Assembly (NCBI RefSeq): GCF_003352185.1
Contig: NZ_CP029608.1
Coordinates: forward strand, 1,984,001-2,048,000
DNA length: 64,000 nucleotides
Direction of reading: 5' to 3'
Origin: Pseudomonas kribbensis
GTDB lineage: Bacteria; Pseudomonadota; Gammaproteobacteria; Pseudomonadales; Pseudomonadaceae
The notes under the pieces were generated by a model, which searched no databases, had not been told where the DNA came from, and saw nothing but the letters and a program-made list of their open reading frames with translations. Of the stretch, positions 9,012-17,641 are shown piece after piece; the stretch's first letter is position 1, and each line of letters starts with the position of its first letter. The position numbers were made by a program, and so were the translations under genes.

Positions 9012-9647
9012 TTAAAACGGAGCCGGGCATTCGAAGCGCAAGCGTTCGCCGGACTGTGGGTGGGTGAAGCTGAGCATGCTGGCGTGCAGGCACAGACGCG
9101 GCCAGGCCGCGAGGGCCTGTTCGTGAGCGTAGAGCCCGTCACCGAGCAACGGATGACCGATAGACAGCATGTGTACGCGCAACTGGTGCGAACGGCCGGT
9201 GATCGGCGTCAGCTCGACGCGGCACCAGTCGCCGCAACGTTCCAGCACGCGCCAGAAGGTCAGGGCGTGTTTGCCGAATTCGTGGTCTACGACGTGGCGT
9301 GGTTTGGTTGGCGGGTCGTAGCGCAGGGGCAGGTCGATGCTGCCGCTGTCCAGTTCCGGCTGGCCCCAGGCCAGGGCGGTGTAGGCCTTTTCGGTTTCGC
9401 GGTCGTGAAACTGGCGCGACAGTTCGCGGTGGGTATCGGCGTCGCGGGCTAGCAGGATGATGCCGGAGGTTTCCCAGTCCAGACGATGGACGATGCGCGC
9501 TTCCGGGTAGCCGTTTTCCTGCAGGCGAGTGATCAGACAGTCCTTGTTGTCGTCGGCCCGGCCGGGCACCGAGAGCAACAGGGTCGGTTTGTTCACCACC
9601 AGTACGGCGGCGTCCTGATGGATGATGTGGATGTTGGACAGCGGCAT
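9012..9647 (-). CDS. rluA: RluA-family 23S rRNA/tRNA pseudouridine synthase
   Basis: 211 residues, close to E. coli RluA (219), which isomerises U746 of 23S rRNA and U32 of some tRNAs. The catalytic motif IVHRLDWETSGIILLA carries the nucleophilic Asp (HRLD). Other family motifs are AYTALAWG, PITGRSHQLRVHM and HPLLGDGLY. There is no N-terminal S4 domain, as expected for RluA rather than RluC/D. It lies downstream of minE, separated by a strong hairpin. Confidence 0.85.
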   Translation of the reverse strand: MPLSNIHIIHQDAAVLVVNKPTLLLSVPGRADDNKDCLITRLQENGYPEARIVHRLDWETSGIILLARDADTHRELSRQFHDRETEKAYTALAWGQPELDSGSIDLPLRYDPPTKPRHVVDHEFGKHALTFWRVLERCGDWCRVELTPITGRSHQLRVHMLSIGHPLLGDGLYAHEQALAAWPRLCLHASMLSFTHPQSGERLRFECPAPF

Positions 9648-9672
9648 TAAAACAGCCTCGTAACAAATGCCA

Positions 9673-9720
9673 ACGGCGGCTAAGGGCCCTTCCGGTGGGG
9701 GAAGGGCCCTGAGCCGCCGT
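9673..9720 (-). terminator. Long hairpin between minE and rluA
   Basis: Two 21-base arms (9673-9693 and 9700-9720) pair with one mismatch around a 6-base loop. Read on the minus strand it follows the minE stop and should end or attenuate the minCDE transcript; there is no strong T-run. Confidence 0.6.
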
Positions 9721-9738
9721 CGTTCCTGCCGGATCGAC

Positions 9739-9993
9739 TCAGCGATCTGGCAGGGTGATGTTGAGTTCCAGAATCGAGCAGCTGCCCTGGCTTTCCAGTG
9801 CCACGTGTACGTCGTCGTTGCCGATGTTGACGTACTTGCGGATCACTTCCACCAGTTCCTTTTGCAGGGATGGCAGGTAGTCAGGGGTGCTGCGCTGGCC
9901 GCGTTCATGCGCCACGATGATCTGTAGACGCTCTTTCGCGACCGAGGCGGTACTTGGCTTTTTGTTGGCACGAAAGAAGTCAAAAAGGTTCAT
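9739..9993 (-). CDS. minE: Cell division topological specificity factor MinE
   Basis: 84 residues. MinE stimulates the MinD ATPase and drives pole-to-pole oscillation of the division inhibitor. The N-terminal amphipathic/anti-MinCD part is [20 protein letters not shown], followed by QIIVAHERG and the topological domain [16 protein letters not shown]. The ATG overlaps the minD stop codon (TAATG), so the genes are translationally coupled. Confidence 0.95.
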   Translation of the reverse strand: MNLFDFFRANKKPSTASVAKERLQIIVAHERGQRSTPDYLPSLQKELVEVIRKYVNIGNDDVHVALESQGSCSILELNITLPDR

Positions 9994-10805
9994 TACCTAC
10001 CTCCAAACAGACGCTCGAAGAATCCCTTCTTCTCGACATTCAGGAACCGGTGTTCTTTTTCCTTGCCCAGCAAGCGATCAACGGTATCGCTGTAGGCCTG
10101 GCCGGCGTCGCTCTGGTCGTCGAGGATAACCGGGACGCCCTGGTTGGAAGCCTTGAGCACGGCCTGGGATTCCGGAATGACACCCAGCAGGCGCACGGCG
10201 AGGATTTCCTTGACGTCTTCGACGCCCAGCATTTCGCCTTTTTCGACGCGCTCCGGGTGGTAGCGAGTGATCAGCAGGTGTTCCTGGATCGGTTCTTCGC
10301 CGCGTTCGGCGCGACGGGACTTGCTGGCCAGCAGGCCGAGCATGCGGTCCGAGTCACGTACCGAGGAAACTTCAGGGTTGGTCACGACGATCGCTTCGTC
10401 AGCGAAGTACATGGCCAGGTGGGCGCCTTTCTCGATGCCCGCCGGGGAGTCGCAGACCACGAACTCGAATTGTTCCTTGAGCTCCATCAGGACTTTTTCC
10501 ACGCCTTCCTGGGTCAGCGCGTCTTTGTCGCGGGTCTGGCTGGCCGCCAGTACGTAAAGGTTTTCCAGGCGCTTGTCTTTGATCAGGGCCTGTTGCAGGT
10601 TGGCTTCGCCGTTGACCACGTTGACGAAGTCATACACCACGCGGCGCTCGCAACCCATGATCAGGTCGAGGTTACGCAAGCCCACGTCGAAGTCGACGAT
10701 CACTGTTTTGTGGCCGCGCAGAGCGAGGCCGGTACCGATAGCGGCGCTGGTGGTGGTCTTACCCACACCACCCTTGCCGGATGTAACCACGAGAATCTTG
10801 GCCAA
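9993..10805 (-). CDS. minD: Septum site-determining ATPase MinD
   Basis: 270 residues. A deviant Walker A motif at the N-terminus ([14 protein letters not shown]) and the segments [11 protein letters not shown] and [14 protein letters not shown] are characteristic of MinD. The C-terminal amphipathic membrane-targeting helix is visible ([14 protein letters not shown]). It recruits MinC to the membrane and oscillates with MinE. Confidence 0.96.
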   Translation of the reverse strand: MAKILVVTSGKGGVGKTTTSAAIGTGLALRGHKTVIVDFDVGLRNLDLIMGCERRVVYDFVNVVNGEANLQQALIKDKRLENLYVLAASQTRDKDALTQEGVEKVLMELKEQFEFVVCDSPAGIEKGAHLAMYFADEAIVVTNPEVSSVRDSDRMLGLLASKSRRAERGEEPIQEHLLITRYHPERVEKGEMLGVEDVKEILAVRLLGVIPESQAVLKASNQGVPVILDDQSDAGQAYSDTVDRLLGKEKEHRFLNVEKKGFFERLFGGR

Positions 10806-10974
10806 GGTGTTTCACCCCTTAGGAAGAAGGACTGTTCAGCCCCTGAAAAACATCTCTTGAAAACTACTGCAGTCGGACAGCCTTGGCTGGAATTCGGCTT
10901 TTGGCCTTTTTCCTACTTCGTTTGAGCCGTTTTCGCTACGTTTTAGAGATGCTTGGAAAATGCGGCAGTATCCG

Positions 10975-11712
10975 TTAAAGCCGAATGATGTTCAACACGT
11001 CGCCCGACAGGCTGACCTGTACGCCCGAACCCCACATCGGATCGCGACGCAGGTCTTCGGAAACCTTGTAATGGCCTGCGATGGAGATCAGTTCAGCGCT
11101 CAATTGCTGACAGAAAATCCGCGCCTTGGTGTCACCCTTGACCCCGGCCAGCGCACGACCGCGCATCGGGCCGTATACATGGATGTTGCCATCGGCGAGA
11201 AGTTCCGCCCCCGGACTGACCGAGGACACCACCACCAGATCGCCACCTTGCGCATAGATCTGTTGGCCACCACGTACTGGCGTGGTGATGACGCGGGTCG
11301 GTTTGACGGTCGGCTCCGGCGGCTTTTCCGGCTTCTTCGGTGCAACGGGTTCGGCGGTTTCCAGCGGCCGTTCACGGGCGCCGGACGGCGGCAGTACCGG
11401 GATGTCGATGGCGATGGCGGCGGCGATATCTTCGATGCGGCTGGCGCGGATCGCCAAGGTGCGCAGGCCGTGCTGGCGACACACGCGCATCAGGCCCGGC
11501 AGATCGACCGCGCCTTCGCTCGGCGGCAGCTTGTCCAGCGCCAGGACCAGCGGCGCGTTGCTGAAGAAGTTCGGTGCCTGGGCGACTTTGGCGGCCAGTT
11601 GCCGATCGAGGCTGTCCAGGTCGTTACGGGACAGCTCGAGCACCGTGATGGCGAGCATGCTGCCCTTCAACTGGAACACGGGATCTTGGTCTGGCGATTC
11701 GTTTTGGCTCAT
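10975..11712 (-). CDS. minC: Septum site-determining protein MinC
   Basis: 245 residues. FtsZ polymerisation inhibitor positioned by MinD. The N-terminal FtsZ-binding domain begins [20 protein letters not shown]; a Pro/Lys-rich linker lies around residues 115-140; the C-terminal beta-helix dimerisation domain includes [19 protein letters not shown] and [20 protein letters not shown] 11712 is chosen because it gives the usual MinC N-terminus; the frame remains open 22 codons further upstream without homology. Divergent from the lipid A acyltransferase gene. Confidence 0.95.
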   Translation of the reverse strand: MSQNESPDQDPVFQLKGSMLAITVLELSRNDLDSLDRQLAAKVAQAPNFFSNAPLVLALDKLPPSEGAVDLPGLMRVCRQHGLRTLAIRASRIEDIAAAIAIDIPVLPPSGARERPLETAEPVAPKKPEKPPEPTVKPTRVITTPVRGGQQIYAQGGDLVVVSSVSPGAELLADGNIHVYGPMRGRALAGVKGDTKARIFCQQLSAELISIAGHYKVSEDLRRDPMWGSGVQVSLSGDVLNIIRL

Positions 11713-11828
11713 GTCGGCATACAACGGCTTGTCACTAAAAGTGCCGAGACTTATAACGAGAACGCCCGCCAGCCGCAAGCCGGGCTGAACGATGTAGAAT
11801 GCGCGGCCACTTATTTACGGAAGCTTTA

Positions 11829-12761
11829 ATGGATCGCCCGCGTTTTCGAAAAGCATTTCTCGCTCCACGCTTCTGGCCGCTCTGGTGCGGCCTGGGGCTG
11901 TTGTGGCTGACGGTGCAGTTGCCCTATCCGGCATTGCTGGCCATCGGTCGTTTTCTGGGCGCCCTGATGTATCGCTTCGCCGGCGACCGGCGGCGCATTG
12001 CCAAGCGCAATCTGGAACTGTGCTTCCCGGAAAAGTCCGCCGCCGAGCGCAAACGCCTGCTCAAGGAAAACTTCGCCTCCACCGGCATCGCGTTCTTTGA
12101 AATGGCGATGAGCTGGTGGTGGTCCCGTCAACGTCTGGCAAAACTGGCTCACGTCGAAGGCCTGGAGCATCTGCAACAGGCCCAGCGCGAAGGCAAGGGC
12201 GTGATTCTGATGGCGGTGCATTTCACCACCCTGGAAATCGGCGCGGCGCTGCTCGGCCAGCAGCACACCATCGACGGCATGTACCGCGAACACAAGAACC
12301 CGCTGTTCGATTTCATCCAGCGTCAGGGCCGCGAGCGGCACAATCTCGATTCGCTGGCGGTGGAGCGCGACGACGTGCGCGGCATGCTCAAGCTGCTGCG
12401 TTCCGGGCGCGCGATCTGGTACGCGCCGGATCAGGACTACGGCGCCAAGCAAAGCATCTTCGTGCCGCTGTTCGGCATTCAGGCCGCGACGGTCACTGCC
12501 ACCAGCAAGTTCGCCCGACTGGGCAAGGCGCTGGTGGTGCCGTTCACTCAGGAGCGTCTGGCGGACGGCAGCGGCTATCGTCTGGTGATCCATCCGCCGC
12601 TGGAAGGTTTCCCGGGGGAGACCGAAGAAGCCGATTGCATCCGCATCAATCAGTGGGTCGAAGGTGTGTTGCGCGATTGTCCCGAGCAATACCTGTGGGC
12701 GCACCGGCGCTTCAAGAGCCGTCCGCCGGGCGAGCCGAAGCTGTACGCCAAACGTCGTTGA
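11829..12761 (+). CDS. Lipid A biosynthesis late acyltransferase (HtrB/LpxL family)
   Basis: 310 residues. Inner-membrane enzyme transferring a secondary acyl chain (usually laurate) to lipid A. One N-terminal membrane segment is followed by the LpxL/LpxM catalytic pattern: VILMAVHFTTLEIGA supplies the HxxxxE motif, and IWYAPDQDYGAK is the conserved second block. The neighbour minC is the same as for the second htrB gene of P. aeruginosa. Which lipid A position is acylated cannot be told from sequence. Confidence 0.9.
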   Translation: MDRPRFRKAFLAPRFWPLWCGLGLLWLTVQLPYPALLAIGRFLGALMYRFAGDRRRIAKRNLELCFPEKSAAERKRLLKENFASTGIAFFEMAMSWWWSRQRLAKLAHVEGLEHLQQAQREGKGVILMAVHFTTLEIGAALLGQQHTIDGMYREHKNPLFDFIQRQGRERHNLDSLAVERDDVRGMLKLLRSGRAIWYAPDQDYGAKQSIFVPLFGIQAATVTATSKFARLGKALVVPFTQERLADGSGYRLVIHPPLEGFPGETEEADCIRINQWVEGVLRDCPEQYLWAHRRFKSRPPGEPKLYAKRR

Positions 12762-12796
12762 TTCACCCCATCCCATAAGCACCACGGAGCGTTGCG

Positions 12797-13969
12797 ATGA
12801 GCCCAGCTGAACCGGTCACAGGTTTGATTCTTTCCGGCGGCGGGGCTCGGGCGGCGTATCAGGTGGGGGTGCTGGCGGCGATTGCCGAACTGTTGCCGCT
12901 GGGGGCGGACAATCCGTTCCCGGTGATCGTCGGTACCTCGGCCGGAGCAATCAACGCAGTCAGCCTCGCCAGCGGCGCCACGGACTTTCGGGCCGCCATC
13001 GAACGCCTGACCCTGTTCTGGCAAGGCTTTCGCAGCCATCGTGTGCTGCGCAGCGACTGGCCGGGGGTGATCCGCCAGGCCAGCCGTTTCGTCAGTCACA
13101 GCCTGCTGGGCATGGGTCGGCACCTGCCGGTGGCGCTGCTCAACAGCTCGCCGCTACGGCATTTGCTCGATGAAAAACTGCACATGCCCGGCATCGCCGA
13201 ATCCATCGCCCGCAAGCAATTGCATGCGGTGGCGGTGACCGCGTTCGGCTACGAATCCGGGCAAGCGGTGACCTTCTATCAGGGCGGCGGCAGCATCGAC
13301 GCCTGGCTGCGCCATCGGCGCATTGGCGTGCCGACGCAATTGACCGTGGAGCACTTGCTCGCCAGTTCGGCGATCCCGTTGTTGTTCGCGCCGGTGAAAA
13401 TCGGCGAGGAATATTTTGGCGATGGCGCGGTGCGGCAGTCGGCGCCGATCAGCCCGGCGCTGCACCTGGGCGCCAGCCGGGTGCTGGTGGTGGGCGTCAG
13501 CGGCAACCCGCGCGGGTTCGATCCGGCACAACCGCTGGAGCGCACCTACACCGGTCAGCAGCCGACGCTGGCGCAGATCGGCGGGCACATGCTCAACAGT
13601 ACGTTCATTGACAGCCTGGAAAGCGATATCGAGCTGCTCCAGCGTCTGAACCAGTTCAGCCATCTGATGCCCGAAGGCACGCCGATACGCACGCTGGGTG
13701 TGGCGCCGGTGGACGTGCTGGTGATCTCGCCAAGTCAGCCGATCGATGAAATCGCGGCGCGGCATCGTCAGGAGCTGCCGGCGGCGTTGCGGCTGTTCTT
13801 GCGCGGGCCGGGGGCGACTAAAACGAGCGGGGCAGGGGTGTTGAGTTATTTGCTGTTCGAGGCGGGGTATTGCAGCGAGCTGATCGATCTGGGGCGGCGC
13901 GATGCACTGGCCAAGCGCGATGAGCTGTGCCGGTTTCTCGGGATTGGCGAGGCGGTGGTTCCGGCCTGA
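12797..13969 (+). CDS. Patatin-like phospholipase
   Basis: 390 residues, cytoplasmic by appearance. Patatin catalytic features are complete: oxyanion-hole GLILSGGGARAAYQVGVL at residues 9-26, nucleophile elbow IVGTSAGAINA with GxSxG Ser near residue 50, and the dyad Asp in FGDGAVRQSAP around residue 211. Lipid acyl hydrolase activity is expected; the natural substrate is unknown. It follows the lipid A acyltransferase by 35 bases on the same strand, probably one operon. Confidence 0.88.
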   Translation: MSPAEPVTGLILSGGGARAAYQVGVLAAIAELLPLGADNPFPVIVGTSAGAINAVSLASGATDFRAAIERLTLFWQGFRSHRVLRSDWPGVIRQASRFVSHSLLGMGRHLPVALLNSSPLRHLLDEKLHMPGIAESIARKQLHAVAVTAFGYESGQAVTFYQGGGSIDAWLRHRRIGVPTQLTVEHLLASSAIPLLFAPVKIGEEYFGDGAVRQSAPISPALHLGASRVLVVGVSGNPRGFDPAQPLERTYTGQQPTLAQIGGHMLNSTFIDSLESDIELLQRLNQFSHLMPEGTPIRTLGVAPVDVLVISPSQPIDEIAARHRQELPAALRLFLRGPGATKTSGAGVLSYLLFEAGYCSELIDLGRRDALAKRDELCRFLGIGEAVVPA

Positions 13970-13983
13970 AATCAGTGGTACAG

Positions 13984-14066
13984 CAATCGCCAGCAGGCTG
14001 GCTCCCACCGGGATTTGTGTCGTGCACAAAACCAATGTGGGAGCGAGCTTGCTCGCGATGGCGTCC
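13984..14066. repeat. REPIN with two different REP types
   Basis: ATCGCCAGCAGGCTGGCTCC (continuing CAC) faces GTGGGAGCGAGCTTGCTCGC (continuing GAT) across a loop of about 35 bases. The left arm has the GGCTGGC variant and the right arm the GAGCTTGCTC variant, so the pair is a hybrid. Confidence 0.8.
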
Positions 14067-14083
14067 GTGAGGACGCCGCCGGA

Positions 14084-14869
14084 TCAGAAGTGGAACTTCA
14101 CCAGGAAGCTGGTCACGTTCTGATTGGTGGTGAAGGCACGGGTGTCGTCGATCCCGTACTTGTCTTTCCAGTAGTCGTATTCCACACCGACGTACAGCTG
14201 CTTCTCGCCGAAATTCAGCGCCTTGCCCAGGTCGTATTTAACCTGTGGGTTGAAGTGCAGGTTGGCGTGGTATTCGCCTTTGCTGTTGACGTCGTTGTCG
14301 ACCACCCAGTCCATGTAGCCGTCGATCAGCACGTTCGAGTTGCCGACCGGAATGGTGTAGGACCAGACCGGCGTGATCTGCCAGACGTTGTCACCCGGAC
14401 GCGAACCTTCGGTGTGACGCTGGTAGAAGTTCAGCTGGAAGTAGTCGAAGCCCGGAATCGCCAGGTCGAAGCCTGGACCGATCAGGTAGGACTCGACGTC
14501 GCCTTCACCGAACTCGTAAGTCATGGCCAGCAGCACGTCTTTGATCGGGCCGAATTCGATCTTCTGGTCGAGCACCTTGCCCAGCGAGATACGTGGCTGG
14601 AACTCACCGTAATAGGTGTTGTTGCCGACGCCGCCGTCAGGCTTGCCGTTGTAGAAAATCTTGTCGACGAACAGGAAGTTGTCGCCGTACTTCCACGCAT
14701 CGGCGTGCTCGAAGGTGACGGTCTGCTGGATGGCCGGGTTGACCTTGAAGTCCTTGCCGTACAGGTAGGTCAGGCTGTTGTTCTGCCATTGCAGCAGGCC
14801 GTCGGCCATGGCCTGGCCCCCCGCCAGCATGGTTCCCGCAAGCATCAGGCTGGTGCTCATACGTTTCAT
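14084..14869 (-). CDS. Tsx/OmpK-like outer membrane channel (copy 1)
   Basis: 261 residues with a signal peptide (MLAGTMLAGGQAMA-D). The mature part is beta-barrel-like, beginning LLQWQNNSLTYLYGKDF and ending with a C-terminal FHF aromatic pattern (TSFLVKFHF) as for BAM substrates. The family is nucleoside-specific channel / OmpK (PF03502 type). A clear paralogue of equal length lies immediately upstream. Context in a urate degradation region suggests passage of purines or nucleosides; substrate is inferred. The start has GGGAG spaced eight bases. Confidence 0.8.
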   Translation of the reverse strand: MKRMSTSLMLAGTMLAGGQAMADGLLQWQNNSLTYLYGKDFKVNPAIQQTVTFEHADAWKYGDNFLFVDKIFYNGKPDGGVGNNTYYGEFQPRISLGKVLDQKIEFGPIKDVLLAMTYEFGEGDVESYLIGPGFDLAIPGFDYFQLNFYQRHTEGSRPGDNVWQITPVWSYTIPVGNSNVLIDGYMDWVVDNDVNSKGEYHANLHFNPQVKYDLGKALNFGEKQLYVGVEYDYWKDKYGIDDTRAFTTNQNVTSFLVKFHF

Positions 14870-15241
14870 TCGGTTGCTCCCAAAGTAGGTATTCCACGTT
14901 TATTTTTTTGAGTCGGCGCTCTGGTGTGGCGCCTTTTTTCGTTGCCGCAAAAATCATCCATTCGGTCAGCTTTGATGCTGTTAGCAAGAGCTGAGCCAAG
15001 GCTTTTCGAAAAGCAAAAAAACGCCCGTCGGCTGCTGAAAAACAGTCGATTGAGCGTGTTTTCGGGACGCCTCGGTACTGACCGGGGCCGGGATAAGTTG
15101 GCCCGTCGGTCAGGAATTAAATCCGGGCTTTTTTTTAGACCGAATTCAGGAGGCCGCGGAGAATACTGACTCAACGGCCAGGCCTCAAGTGCCCCGCAAC
15201 AGAGCACCGACGACAGGTAGGCGGCACGGTTGCGGGTCATC
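14870..15241. other. Intergenic region between the two porin genes
   Basis: No credible gene. It contains the leader of porin copy 1. Near 14917-14940 there is a GGCGC / GCGCC hairpin followed by six T on the plus strand and preceded by A-runs on the minus strand. I see no clear terminator for copy 2. Confidence 0.5.
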
Positions 15242-16027
15242 TTAGAAGTGCACCTTCACCAGCAGGCTGGCGGTGTTCTGATTGGTGTCGAGGTTATGGC
15301 TGCTTTCGACCCCGTATTTGTTCTTCCAGTAGCTGTATTCGGTGCCGACATACAGCTGCTTCTGACGCCAGCCGAGGGCTTTGCCCAGGTCGTATTTGAT
15401 CTGCGGGTTGATGTGCAGGTTGGCGTGATAGGTGCCGCGGGAGTTCTCGTCGTTGTCGACGACCCAGTCGAGATAGCCGTCGATCAGCACGTCGGAATTG
15501 CCCAGCGCAAAGCTGTAGGACCAGCCCGGAGTGATCTGCCAGACACCATCGCCCGGACGCGGGCCTTCGGTCTGGCGGCGGAAGATGTTCAGGGTGACGT
15601 AGTTGAAGCCCGGCACTTTCAGGTCGAAGCCGGGGCCGATCAGATAGGCCTCGCTCTCGCCTTCGCCGTACTCGTAGGTCATCGCCAGCAGCACGTCCTT
15701 GATCGGGCCGAATTCGATCTTCTGGTCGAAGATCTTGCCGAAGGAGAAGCGCGGGGTGAATTCGCCGTAATAGGTGTGCGGACCTTTGTTGCGGTCTTCC
15801 TTGCCGTTGTAGAAGATCTTGTCGACGAACAGGAAGTTGTCGCCGTACTTCCACTTGTCGGCGTGTTCGAACGTCACCGTCTGCTGGATCGACGGGTTGA
15901 TCGCAAAGTTCTTGCCGTACAGGTAGCTCAGGCTGTTGGTCTGCCACAGCAATAAATCGCCGGCCATGGCTTGTGATGCGGCCAGCAGGCCGCCGCTCAA
16001 CAACACGTTGGTTTGAGTCCGGATCAT
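15242..16027 (-). CDS. Tsx/OmpK-like outer membrane channel (copy 2)
   Basis: 261 residues, paralogous to the next gene over its whole length. Signal peptide MIRTQTNVLLSGGLLAASQA, mature start GDLLLWQTNSLSYLYGK, C-terminus ASLLVKVHF. ATG 16027 is preceded by GAGGGAGCAACAG; the open frame extends upstream to 16246 but that part overlaps the permease gene and is not coding. Conserved blocks shared with copy 1 include IQQTVTFEHAD, KYGDNFLFVDKIFYNGK and KIEFGPIKDVLLAMTYE. Probably part of purine uptake. Confidence 0.82.
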   Translation of the reverse strand: MIRTQTNVLLSGGLLAASQAMAGDLLLWQTNSLSYLYGKNFAINPSIQQTVTFEHADKWKYGDNFLFVDKIFYNGKEDRNKGPHTYYGEFTPRFSFGKIFDQKIEFGPIKDVLLAMTYEYGEGESEAYLIGPGFDLKVPGFNYVTLNIFRRQTEGPRPGDGVWQITPGWSYSFALGNSDVLIDGYLDWVVDNDENSRGTYHANLHINPQIKYDLGKALGWRQKQLYVGTEYSYWKNKYGVESSHNLDTNQNTASLLVKVHF

Positions 16028-16113
16028 CTGTTGCTCCCTCTTGTTTTTATTGTTTGAGGCAAAGCTGTCGCGAGGGAGCAGGCATAGGCGAGCCCCCTTT
16101 TTTACTCTTCGGA

Positions 16114-17472
16114 TCAGTGCGGGTGTGCGTGACAGTCGTTGATGGCCGCGCGCTCGGCGCCGCCCAGGATGTTGAACAACAGGTTCAGCGTCAGTGCGCT
16201 GAGGGTGGCCATGGCGATCCCGCTGTGGGTGATCGGGCTCATCCACAATGGCAGGTGGGCGAAGAATTCCGGACGCACCACCGGGATCAGGCCCATGCCG
16301 ATGCTCACCGCCACCAGCAGTTGATTGCGACGGTCGCCGATATCGGCTTCCTGCAGGATCTTGATCCCCGTTGCCGCCACCATGCCGAACATCGCAATCG
16401 CCGCACCACCGAGTACCGCCGGCGGAATCGATGCCACCAGGAATGCCGCTTTCGGCAGCAGGCTAAGGACGATCAGCAGTCCGCCGGCAACGATGGTCAC
16501 CGAACGGCAGCGCACACCGGTCATCTGCACCAGACCGATGTTCTGCGCGAAGGAGGAGTGGGTGAAGGTGTTGAAGAAACCGGCAACGAACGATGCGCCG
16601 GCATCACACAGCAAGCCGCGACGCAGCATGCGCGGGCAGACTTCCTGGCCGGTGATCTTGCCCAGTGCCAGGAACATCCCGGTGGACTCGACGAAGATGA
16701 TCACCACCACCAGACACATCGACAGGATCGGCGCCAGTTCGAACTTCGGCATGCCGAAATGCAGCGGGGTGACGAACTGAACCCATGGCGCGTTGGCCAT
16801 GCCGCTCAGGTCGACCATGCCGATGGCGCCGCAGAGCACGTAGCCCAGGCACATGCCGATCAGCACGGAAATGTTGACCCAGAAACCGCGCATGAAGCGG
16901 TGGATCAGCAGAATGGTCGCCAGCACCAAAGCGGCGATGGCCAGATAAATCGGTGAACCGAATTGAGCGGCGCCAGCGCCGCCACCGGCCCAGTTCACGG
17001 CCACGGGGAACAGCGACAGACCGATCGAGGTGATGACCGTGCCGGTCACCAGCGGCGGGAAGAAGCGTACGACCTTGGACATGAACGGCGCGATGATCAT
17101 GCCAAAGAACCCGGCGGCGATGGTGGCGCCGAAGATCCCCTGCAGACCGATACCGGGCATGCCGGCCATGGCGACCATGCTGCCGACGGCGGCGAAACTG
17201 GCGCCCATCATCACCGGCATGCGAATGCCCATCGGGCCTATCCCCAGGGACTGCACGATGGTGGCGATGCCGGCGACCAGCAGGTCGGCGTTGATCAGGA
17301 AGGCGATTTCTTCACGACTCAGGCCAGCGGCCTGTCCGATGATCAGCGGTACCGCGATGGCGCCGCCGTACATCAGCAGAACATGTTGCAAACCGACCAG
17401 GATCAGTTGCAAAAGGGGCAAACGCTGAATGGCGGGTGCGTCGGGGATGCGCGCTTTGGACAGCTCGGACAT
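16114..17472 (-). CDS. NCS2-family purine (urate/xanthine) permease
   Basis: 452-residue inner-membrane nucleobase:cation symporter with about 12-14 membrane segments. Features of the uracil-xanthine permease family include QHVLLMYGGAIAVPLIIG near the start and VESTGMFLALGKITGQEV in the middle, where the acidic residue takes part in substrate binding; NTFTHSSFAQNIGLVQMTGV follows. The urate catabolic cluster next door argues for urate or xanthine as substrate. Start ATG 17472 has GAGGTG seven bases before it. Confidence 0.85.
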   Translation of the reverse strand: MSELSKARIPDAPAIQRLPLLQLILVGLQHVLLMYGGAIAVPLIIGQAAGLSREEIAFLINADLLVAGIATIVQSLGIGPMGIRMPVMMGASFAAVGSMVAMAGMPGIGLQGIFGATIAAGFFGMIIAPFMSKVVRFFPPLVTGTVITSIGLSLFPVAVNWAGGGAGAAQFGSPIYLAIAALVLATILLIHRFMRGFWVNISVLIGMCLGYVLCGAIGMVDLSGMANAPWVQFVTPLHFGMPKFELAPILSMCLVVVIIFVESTGMFLALGKITGQEVCPRMLRRGLLCDAGASFVAGFFNTFTHSSFAQNIGLVQMTGVRCRSVTIVAGGLLIVLSLLPKAAFLVASIPPAVLGGAAIAMFGMVAATGIKILQEADIGDRRNQLLVAVSIGMGLIPVVRPEFFAHLPLWMSPITHSGIAMATLSALTLNLLFNILGGAERAAINDCHAHPH

Positions 17473-17566
17473 GCAACACCTCGGATCTTTTTTATTCTTG
17501 TGATTGAACAGCTGCCGGGTTGCTCACAGCTGTTTCTTTGCATCAGGTAAACCGCGTTGCGGCAAT

Positions 17567-17630
17567 TCGCCGGCAAGCCAGCTCCCACACAGGCAGTGCA
17601 AAACCCTGTGGGAGCTGGCTTGTCAGCGAT
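17567..17630. repeat. REPIN
   Basis: TCGCCGGCAAGCCAGCTCCC (continuing ACA) pairs with TGTGGGAGCTGGCTTGTCAG (continuing CGA) across a 17-base loop, in the gap between the permease and puuD. Confidence 0.85.
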
Positions 17631-17641
17631 GCTTTTACTGC

